DNA of 11,038 bases from Verrucomicrobiales bacterium (GTDB taxonomy: Bacteria; Verrucomicrobiota; Verrucomicrobiia; Verrucomicrobiales; SKLO01), in NCBI GenBank assembly GCA_007123195.1, contig SKLO01000451.1, positions 1-11,038 on the forward strand. The letters are read 5' to 3'. Both the position numbers and the translations under genes were made by a program. Position 1 is the first letter of the stretch. The number at the start of each line of letters is the position of its first letter. Of this stretch, positions 5,296 through 11,038 are shown one piece after another. Under the pieces are notes generated by a model that ran no database searches, had not been told where the DNA came from, and was given only the letters and a program-made list of their open reading frames with translations.

Positions 5296-6768
5296 ATGAG
5301 TTTGAGGGAGCTGTCCGACCGGTTGAACCAAGTCACCGGTTCGGGCGATCAGGGCGTGGTGGTGAATCACCTGACCAGCGATTCCCGGGAGGTGCGCCAA
5401 GGCAGCGTGTTCTTCGCCGTGCGCGGTCGCGATCACGACGGCCACCGGTTCATTGACGACGCCTGGGAGGCTGGCGCGGTGGCGGTGGTGGCGGAGGTGG
5501 CGCCGGCGGCCGAGGAGATCCGGCCTTGGCTGCACGTGCCGGACACGCGGGTGGCGTTGGCCCGGCTGGCGGGCCTCTGGTTCGGCGATCCGGCGCGCAA
5601 CCTTGAACTGGTCGGCATCACCGGCACCAACGGCAAGACCACCACCGCCTATCTGGTCCACTCGCTGTGTCAGGCGGCGCAGAAACGCTGCGGGCTGATC
5701 GGCACGGTGACGGTGGACGACGGTCTCGGCCAGCGCCCGGCGGTGCACACCACGCCGGGGCCGCTGGAGCTGGAGTCCATGCTGGCCGACATGCGCGACC
5801 ATGGCTGCAGGGCGGTGGCGATGGAGGTGTCGTCGCACGCGCTTGACCAGGCGCGCGTCGCGGGGCTGCCGTTCAAGGTGGCGGTGTTCACCAACCTGAC
5901 CCAGGACCACCTCGACTACCACGGCAGCATGGAGGCCTACTTCGATGCCAAGCAGAAGCTGTTTGAAATGACCGCCGAAGATCGCGATGCCAGGCTGGTC
6001 ATTCCCACCGACGACACCTGGGGCCGGCGGCTGGCCTCGCGGTTCGAGAATCATCCCGGCCTGGTGACCTACGGCATGGGCGTGCGCAACCAGTTCCGGG
6101 TCGGCACGCCGCGGTTTGACTTCGACGGCACCCGCTTTGAGCTGGAGGCGCTCGGCCGCTCGTTCCTGGTGCGGCTGCCTCTGATCGGGCGCTTCAACGT
6201 CTACAACGCCGCCGCCGCGCTGGCGGTGGCGCACGGGCTCGATCTGAACTTCCGCGAGGCCATCGGCAATCTGGCCAACGCCCCGCAGGTGCCCGGACGG
6301 CTCGAGCTGATGGGCGCGCAACTGCCGTTCCGCGTGTTCGTCGATTATGCCCACACGCCCGACGCGCTGGAGAACGTGCTGTCGGCGCTGCGCGCGCTGC
6401 AGCCCGGCCGGCTGATCACCGTGTTCGGCTGTGGCGGAGACCGCGACCGGGTCAAGCGGCCGCTGATGGGGGCGGCGGTGGCGCGGCACAGCCACATCAG
6501 CATTGTCACCTCGGACAACCCGCGCAGCGAGGACCCCGAAGTCATCATCAGCGACGTCGTGCGCGGCATGCGCGGTCATCGTCATCTCACCGTCACCGAC
6601 CGGCGCGAGGCGATCTACCTTGCCATCCAGCACGCCGAACCGCGCGACGTGATCCTCATCGCCGGCAAGGGCCACGAAACCTACCAGGAAATCAACGGCG
6701 TGAAGCACGAGTTCGACGACCGCGAGATCGTGCGCCGCGCGCTGCGTGACTTCGATTACACCGCCTGA
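5296..6768 (+). CDS. murE: UDP-MurNAc-L-Ala-D-Glu--meso-diaminopimelate ligase MurE
   Basis: MurE is the cytoplasmic ATP-dependent ligase adding the third amino acid of the stem peptide. From ATG 5296 the protein has 490 residues with SDSREV at 28-33, the ATP loop GTNGKTTT at 110-117, HTTPG at 151-155, EVSSHAL at 177-183, NLTQDHLDYHG at 200-210 and YFDAK with the likely carbamylated Lys219. YAHTPDALENVL at 351-362 and CGGDRDRVKRPLM at 379-391 follow, and DNPR at 407-410 is the signature for meso-diaminopimelate rather than lysine. GKGHE is at 457-461. The first start typical of the family is ATG 5296, 10 bp after the ftsI stop. ATG 5278, overlapping the ftsI stop by eight bases, adds only six residues and is equally possible. 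Neither has a Shine-Dalgarno sequence. Strand composition changes within this gene from G-rich to C-rich. Confidence 0.96.
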   Translation: MSLRELSDRLNQVTGSGDQGVVVNHLTSDSREVRQGSVFFAVRGRDHDGHRFIDDAWEAGAVAVVAEVAPAAEEIRPWLHVPDTRVALARLAGLWFGDPARNLELVGITGTNGKTTTAYLVHSLCQAAQKRCGLIGTVTVDDGLGQRPAVHTTPGPLELESMLADMRDHGCRAVAMEVSSHALDQARVAGLPFKVAVFTNLTQDHLDYHGSMEAYFDAKQKLFEMTAEDRDARLVIPTDDTWGRRLASRFENHPGLVTYGMGVRNQFRVGTPRFDFDGTRFELEALGRSFLVRLPLIGRFNVYNAAAALAVAHGLDLNFREAIGNLANAPQVPGRLELMGAQLPFRVFVDYAHTPDALENVLSALRALQPGRLITVFGCGGDRDRVKRPLMGAAVARHSHISIVTSDNPRSEDPEVIISDVVRGMRGHRHLTVTDRREAIYLAIQHAEPRDVILIAGKGHETYQEINGVKHEFDDREIVRRALRDFDYTA

Positions 6769-6807
6769 CAACACCGCCCGGCACCTGCCGGTCACCCGCT
6801 CATCACC

Positions 6808-8199
6808 GTGATCCCGCTCACCCTGCAACAACTGGCCGGACTCGCCGGCGCCGAAATGGCGACGCCCGAGCGCGGCGGCGAGGTGTTGTCAGCGGTGGCC
6901 ACCGACAGCCGTCGGCTTGCGGGCGGGGAACTGTTCATCGCCCTCACCGGTGAACATCACGACGCCCACCGGTTCCTGCCGCAGGCGGTGGCGGCTGGCG
7001 CGGCTGCCCTGATGGTCGAGCCGCGCGCCCGCGACCAGGCGCTCGCCACCGGCGCCGCGGTGCTTACGGTGCCGGACACGCTGACGGGGTTGCAGGCGCT
7101 GGCACGCGGCCTGCGGCGCGAAATCAACCCGCTGGTGGTCGCGGTCACCGGCAGCAACGGCAAGACCTCGACCAAGGAATTCCTCCGTGCCGTTCTGGGC
7201 GCCCGCCACCGGGTCGCGGCGACGCCGGGCAACTTCAACAACCACGTCGGGCTGCCGCTGACCCTGCTGGGACTCGAGCACGGCCACGAGGTGATGGTGT
7301 GCGAGCTGGGCATGAATCACCCCGGTGAAATCGCCCCGCTGGCCGCCATTGCCGAGCCGGATATCGCCGTCATCACCAACATCGGCGTCGCCCACATCGA
7401 GTTCATGGGCAGCCGCGAGGCGATCGCGCGGGAAAAAGGCGAACTGGTGGCGGCGCTGTCGTCCGACGGCCTCGCCGTGCTCAATGCCGACGACCCGTTC
7501 ACCGATTCGATCGCCGCACGCTGCCGCGGGCGGGTGGTGCGCGCCGGCATCGACGCGGGCGACGTGCAGGCCCGCGAGCCCGTTGCCATTGCCGATGGAA
7601 TGGCGTTCACCCTGTCGGCCGGTGGCGAGTCCGTTCCGGCCTCGATTCCGGTGGCGGGCCGCCACATGGTGGCCAACGCCGCGCTCGCCGCCGCGGTCGG
7701 CTGGTGCCGGGGCCTCGCGCTCAAGGACATCGCCTCCGCGCTCGCCGGCGCCCGTCCTTCCGACGGCCGGCTGCAACTGCGCGAGGCCGGCGGCCTGCGA
7801 TTTCTCGACGACAGCTACAACGCCAACCCCGACTCGATGCGCGCCGGCATCCTGACGTTGATCGAATCCGCCCGCGCCGCCGGCGGCGGCCGCACTCTGG
7901 CGGTGCTCGGCCACATGGCCGAGCTGGGTCCCGAAGCCGGAGAAATCCACCGCGACCTCGGCGGGTGGATCGCAGGGCAGGGGATTGACGCGCTGTGTGT
8001 GGTCGGTCGCGACGCCGCCGCTCTCGCCGAGGGGGCGCAGGCGGCGCGCGCGGGCGACTGGGTGGCGTGGGTGGAGGATCACCCTGCCGCCGCCGCCTTT
8101 GTCCAACGCCACGCCGGCCCCGACGACCTCGTGCTGCTCAAAGGCAGCCGAACCGCGCGGATGGAGGCCGTCCTCGAATGCTTGTCCGACCAACCCTGA
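6808..8199 (+). CDS. murF: UDP-MurNAc-tripeptide--D-alanyl-D-alanine ligase MurF
   Basis: MurF adds D-Ala-D-Ala to complete the UDP-MurNAc-pentapeptide in the cytoplasm. The 463-residue product starts at GTG 6808; IPLTLQQLAGLAGAE is the usual MurF beginning and no upstream ATG fits. It shows ATDSRRL at 31-37, the ATP loop GSNGKTSTKE at 115-124, GNFNNHVGLP at 141-150, ELGMNHPGEI at 166-175, NIGVAHIEFMGS at 191-202, and DDSYNANPDS at 334-343 in the C-terminal domain. It ends with KGSRTARME, typical of the family. It follows murE after a 39-bp gap without a visible ribosome binding site, and its last base is the first base of the mraY start (TGATG). It is complete, with no missing key residue. 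Confidence 0.96.
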   Translation: MIPLTLQQLAGLAGAEMATPERGGEVLSAVATDSRRLAGGELFIALTGEHHDAHRFLPQAVAAGAAALMVEPRARDQALATGAAVLTVPDTLTGLQALARGLRREINPLVVAVTGSNGKTSTKEFLRAVLGARHRVAATPGNFNNHVGLPLTLLGLEHGHEVMVCELGMNHPGEIAPLAAIAEPDIAVITNIGVAHIEFMGSREAIAREKGELVAALSSDGLAVLNADDPFTDSIAARCRGRVVRAGIDAGDVQAREPVAIADGMAFTLSAGGESVPASIPVAGRHMVANAALAAAVGWCRGLALKDIASALAGARPSDGRLQLREAGGLRFLDDSYNANPDSMRAGILTLIESARAAGGGRTLAVLGHMAELGPEAGEIHRDLGGWIAGQGIDALCVVGRDAAALAEGAQAARAGDWVAWVEDHPAAAAFVQRHAGPDDLVLLKGSRTARMEAVLECLSDQP

Positions 8200-9323
8200 T
8201 GATCTACGAACTCTACAACCTGCGCGATCTGTGGTTTGAGCCGGACAGTCGGTTGCACGCCGCTTTCAACGTGTTCCGCTACACCACCTTCCGGGCTGGT
8301 GGAGCGTTTTTCACCGCGTTCCTGCTGGCGCTGCTGCTCGGCCCGCGCATCATCCGCCGGCTGATATCCCTCAAGGTCGGCCAGCCGATCCGCACCGCCG
8401 CCGAGGTTCACAAGCTGGCCGAACTGCACGGCGGCAAGGCCGGCACCCCGACCATGGGCGGGGTGCTGATCCTGCTGGCGTTCGTTGTCTCCTGCGTGGC
8501 CTGGGTGCGCCCGGGCAATCCGTTCCTGTGGGTGATCCTGTTCGTGGCGCTGGCGCTCGGCGCGCTCGGGTTTGCCGACGATTTCCAGAAAGTGGTGAGA
8601 AAGAACTCCGCCGGTCTGAGCGCGCGGCTGAAGCTCGCGGGGCAGTTGCTCGTCGCCCTGCTCGCCGGGGGGGCGCTGCTGATCCATCCGGATACGCGCG
8701 ACTTCATGCGCGAACTGTGGCTGCCCTTCGTCAAGGAGCCGCTGGTCAGCGACATGGGCCTGTGGACCCTGGCGCTGTTCGCGCTGGTGATTGTCGGCGC
8801 CTCCAACGCGGTCAACCTCACCGACGGGCTCGATGGCCTGGCGACCGGCTGCATGCTCACCAGCGTGATGGCCTACGCGCTGTTCGGCTACGTCACCGGC
8901 AACGTGGTCTACGCCACCTTCCTCGGCTCCCCCTACCACCCGGCCGCCGGCGAGATCGCGGTGCTGTGCCTGGCCCTGGCCGGCGCGCTGCTGGGCTTCC
9001 TCTGGTACAACTGCCATCCGGCGCGCGTGTTCATGGGCGACACCGGATCGCTGGCGCTCGGCGGCACGCTCGGGGTCATCGCCCTGTGCTGCCGGCAGGA
9101 ACTGGTGCTGATCATCGTCGGCGGCGTGTTCGTCATGGAGGCCATGTCGGTGATCCTGCAGGTCGGCAGCTTCAAACTGCGCGGCAAGCGCATCTTCCGC
9201 ATGGCCCCCATCCACCACCACTTTGAACTCAAGGGCTGGAAGGAAAGCCAGGTCATCGTCCGCTTCTGGATGCTGTCGCTGCTGTTCGCCGTGCTCGCCC
9301 TCGGCACCCTGAAACTCCGCTGA
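8199..9323 (+). CDS. mraY: Phospho-N-acetylmuramoyl-pentapeptide-transferase MraY
   Basis: MraY is the polytopic inner-membrane enzyme that joins UDP-MurNAc-pentapeptide to undecaprenyl phosphate, making lipid I. The 374-residue protein starts at ATG 8199, with MIYELYNL as in many homologues; the frame is open further upstream, but there it runs inside murF. Motifs in order: KAGTPTMGG at 80-88, FADDFQK with Asp127-Asp128 at 125-131, NAVNLTDGLDGLA at 203-215, FMGDTGSLALGG at 278-289 and MAPIHHHFELKGW at 335-347 with His339-341. These include the Asp and His residues needed for Mg2+ and catalysis. About ten hydrophobic segments are visible, as expected. The start overlaps the murF stop by one base, so translation is probably coupled. 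Confidence 0.97.
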   Translation: MIYELYNLRDLWFEPDSRLHAAFNVFRYTTFRAGGAFFTAFLLALLLGPRIIRRLISLKVGQPIRTAAEVHKLAELHGGKAGTPTMGGVLILLAFVVSCVAWVRPGNPFLWVILFVALALGALGFADDFQKVVRKNSAGLSARLKLAGQLLVALLAGGALLIHPDTRDFMRELWLPFVKEPLVSDMGLWTLALFALVIVGASNAVNLTDGLDGLATGCMLTSVMAYALFGYVTGNVVYATFLGSPYHPAAGEIAVLCLALAGALLGFLWYNCHPARVFMGDTGSLALGGTLGVIALCCRQELVLIIVGGVFVMEAMSVILQVGSFKLRGKRIFRMAPIHHHFELKGWKESQVIVRFWMLSLLFAVLALGTLKLR

Positions 9324-9348
9324 TCCACACCCGCGCCGCCACTGCCCG

Positions 9349-9373
9349 ACCTGGTCCAACCTGGTCCAACCTG
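9349..9373 (+). repeat. 10-bp tandem repeat between mraY and murD
   Basis: The unit ACCTGGTCCA is present 2.5 times without mismatch in the 65-bp mraY-murD gap. No hairpin potential is obvious. It is followed at once by the CCTGACAACACC motif, which also occurs after murE. Confidence 0.8.
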
Positions 9374-9388
9374 ACAACACCACCCATA

Positions 9389-10804
9389 ATGCCAATGAGC
9401 CCCGCCAAGCCGGCCCGCGCCCCCACACCGACGTCGTCGCCGGCGCGGTTGGTCGTGCCCGGCTCCCGGCTGGCGGTGCTTGGCGCCGGTCGCAGCGGCC
9501 TTGCCGCCGCCCGCCTCGCCCGCCGTCTCGGCGCCGCCTCGGTGCTGCTGGCCGACGCCGCCGGCGACACTTCGACCATTGGTTCCCTGGACAGCGAGGG
9601 CATCACCGCCAGGTTCGAGCTCGGTCCCCGCGGCGCGCTGTCGTCCGCCGACCTCGACGCGCTCGATGCCGTCATCCTCAGCCCCGGTATCGATCCCGCC
9701 CTGCCACTGGTCGCGGCTGCCGCCGCTTGTGGCCTGCCGATCCTCGGCGAGTTGGAATTCGCCTGGCAGCAGACCGACCGCCCCGTGGTCGCGGTGACCG
9801 GCACCAACGGCAAGACCACCACCACCGAACTCATCGTACGCCTGCTGCAGCACGCCGGGCGCCGTTGCCGGCCGGCCGGCAATCATGGACTGCCACTGTC
9901 CGAGCTGCTGCTCGACGAGATCGACGGCGGCGGGCGCGACGATGTGCACGTGCTCGAGGTCAGCTCGTTCCAACTTGAAGCCATCCACTCGTTCCGCCCC
10001 CGGGTCGCCGTGTGGCTCAACTTCGCCGCCGACCACCTCGACCGCTACCCGGATCTGGAAGCCTACCGGCAGGCCAAGGCGCGCGTGTTCGAGTTCATGC
10101 AGCCGGAGGACACCGCCGTGATCAACGCCCGCGAACCGGTGCCGTGCGGGCGCGCCCGCGAGGTGCGTTTCAGCCTCGAACCCGACGTGGCACCCGCGCG
10201 TTGGACCTGGGCGGCACCTCATCTCTGCTGTCGGGACCGGCCGCGGATCGCGCTCGATCACACCCGCCTGCGCGGCCGCCACAACATCGACAACCTGCTC
10301 GCCGCCGCCGCCGCCGCCGAGGCGCTGCTGGGCGACGACGCCGGGTTCGAATCCGCCGTCATCGATTACCAGCCGCCGCCGCACCGCTATGAATGGGTGG
10401 CCGACATCGACGGTCGGAGTTTCATCAACGATTCCAAGGCCACCAACCTGCACGCGCTCGAAGCGGCCCTGCTGGCCGGCGACGAACCGGTCGTGCTGAT
10501 CGCCGGGGGCAAGGACAAGCAACTTGATTTCAGCGCGCTCACATCGTTGGTTGCGGAACGTTGCCGCGCCGTGGTGGCCATCGGCGAGATCACCCCCCGC
10601 CTGCTGGCCGCCTGGAGCCCGAGCCTGCCCTGCCAGCCCGCCGCCGATGTGGCCGCGGCAGCACGTCAGGCGCTGGCCGCAAGCGCGCCCGGCGACCGCA
10701 TCCTGTTCGCCCCCGGCACCTCTTCATTCGACATGTTTTCCGGCTACGCCGCCCGCGGCGAGGCCTTCCGCAACGCAGTCCAACAACTCCACCCAATCAC
10801 CTGA
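9389..10804 (+). CDS. murD: UDP-MurNAc-L-alanine--D-glutamate ligase MurD
   Basis: MurD adds D-Glu to UDP-MurNAc-L-Ala in the cytoplasm. The 471-residue product shows a Rossmann-like start VLGAGRSGLAAARLA after residue 29, ILSPGIDPALP for the substrate domain, the ATP loop GTNGKTTTTE at 138-147, EVSSFQLE, and AADHLDRYPDLEAYRQAKARVF with the probable carbamylated Lys. FINDSKATN, GGKDKQLDF and a PGTSSFDMFSGYAARGEAF ending are also family features. A Pro/Ala-rich stretch of about 25 residues precedes the conserved core, so the true start may be later than ATG 9389, for example ATG 9395 or GTG 9455. In the conserved GNxG segment the variable residue is His (GNHGLP), where Ile is familiar from E. 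coli. It is separated from mraY by 65 bp and is strongly biased to C-ending codons. Confidence 0.95.
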   Translation: MPMSPAKPARAPTPTSSPARLVVPGSRLAVLGAGRSGLAAARLARRLGAASVLLADAAGDTSTIGSLDSEGITARFELGPRGALSSADLDALDAVILSPGIDPALPLVAAAAACGLPILGELEFAWQQTDRPVVAVTGTNGKTTTTELIVRLLQHAGRRCRPAGNHGLPLSELLLDEIDGGGRDDVHVLEVSSFQLEAIHSFRPRVAVWLNFAADHLDRYPDLEAYRQAKARVFEFMQPEDTAVINAREPVPCGRAREVRFSLEPDVAPARWTWAAPHLCCRDRPRIALDHTRLRGRHNIDNLLAAAAAAEALLGDDAGFESAVIDYQPPPHRYEWVADIDGRSFINDSKATNLHALEAALLAGDEPVVLIAGGKDKQLDFSALTSLVAERCRAVVAIGEITPRLLAAWSPSLPCQPAADVAAAARQALAASAPGDRILFAPGTSSFDMFSGYAARGEAFRNAVQQLHPIT

Positions 10805-10805
10805 C

Positions 10806-11038
10806 ATGAAATCATACCGCTCCGTCAGTTCCCGCATGCGCGGCAGCAGCCGCCGCCGCGGCGGATTCCGCCTTCCCTGGAAGCGGATTCACGCAGAAAT
10901 CGCTGAAGAGGACGGCTGGGACGTGCGTCCGACCCACGGAGGTCTTGTGCGCGCGTTTTTTGTCATCCTGCTGCTTCACGTCGTCGTTGTCGGCGGCATG
11001 CTGATCTATGGCTGGGTCAACCAGGAATCGCCAGAGCC
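10806..11038 (+). CDS. Single-pass membrane protein, N-terminal part (cut by window edge)
   Basis: Starting at ATG 10806, one base after the murD stop, the frame stays open to the window end (77 full codons). The N-terminus is short and strongly basic (RMRGSSRRRGGF near 10-21). An acidic patch AEIAEEDGWDV follows, then one hydrophobic segment of about 20 residues (VRAFFVILLLHVVVVGGMLI) and YGWVNQESPE. This predicts a cytoplasmic N-terminus with the bulk of the protein outside the cytoplasm. Many dcw clusters have ftsW here, but ftsW is multi-pass and does not begin like this. From memory, some Verrucomicrobiota have a membrane-anchored LysM-domain protein at this place, so a peptidoglycan-binding protein is a reasonable guess. 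No LysM sequence lies within the window to prove it. Confidence 0.75.
   Translation, partial: MKSYRSVSSRMRGSSRRRGGFRLPWKRIHAEIAEEDGWDVRPTHGGLVRAFFVILLLHVVVVGGMLIYGWVNQESPE

Noticed and set aside
2946..5336. Very long open frame on the minus strand opposite ftsL and ftsI (796 codons)
   Set aside because: Its translation is dominated by Arg, His, Pro and Gln with no domain motifs, as expected from the complement of a GC-rich gene. FtsI on the plus strand has all its catalytic motifs.
5086..10522. Other long minus-strand frames opposite murE, murF, mraY and murD (5086-6831, 6889-8193, 8079-9428, 8933-10522)
   Set aside because: They mirror well-recognised genes, have biased compositions and no recognisable motifs; they follow from high GC leaving few stop codons.
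1..11038. A novel multi-gene system such as defence, mobile or biosynthetic
   Set aside because: The window is explained by a standard cell-wall cluster with intact genes. No transposase, recombinase, toxin-antitoxin, tRNA or rRNA signature was seen.

Overview
The window is one strand-coherent block of a high-GC bacterial genome holding the first half of a division and cell-wall (dcw) cluster. Every convincing gene is on the + strand. The order is rsmH (mraW), an FtsL-like gene, ftsI, murE, murF, mraY, murD, then the start of a single-pass membrane protein cut by the window edge. MurE carries the DNPR signature of the meso-diaminopimelate-adding type, so the peptidoglycan is probably the Gram-negative DAP type. 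The order, the WalJ/YycJ-type metallo-hydrolase just upstream, the scarcity of Shine-Dalgarno sequences and an extra membrane protein after murD together suggest a Verrucomicrobiota-like (perhaps Opitutales-like) organism. That placement is inference and only moderately secure.

Layout: 1-504 is the C-terminal part of a metallo-beta-lactamase-fold hydrolase. 607-1119 is a small membrane-anchored protein of unknown function. 1120-1655 has no convincing gene. It holds three short palindromes (a perfect 12+1+12 inverted repeat, a REP-like hairpin and a 9+1+9 inverted repeat), a plausible sigma70-type promoter at 1450-1478 and a long leader before rsmH. No mraZ is present where it often sits. From 1656 onward the genes are tightly packed: rsmH and ftsL overlap by ATGA, murF and mraY share one base, and the other gaps are under 70 bp except the 130-bp ftsL-ftsI interval. 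That interval is exactly bridged by a 45-codon ORF with a good ribosome binding site, overlapping both neighbours by 4 bp.

How the genes work together: RsmH methylates 16S rRNA. FtsL-like and FtsI are parts of the septal peptidoglycan synthase. MurD, MurE and MurF add D-Glu, DAP and D-Ala-D-Ala to the UDP-MurNAc precursor. MraY then moves the pentapeptide to undecaprenyl phosphate to make lipid I. The set is complete from MurD to MraY, with all catalytic motifs intact.

I do not see an undescribed defence, mobile or secondary-metabolite system. The items most worth a second look are the bridging small ORF before ftsI, the palindrome-rich region upstream of the cluster, the enlarged FtsL with a DNA-repeat-encoded RDQ tract, and a strong change of strand composition inside the operon, in murE.
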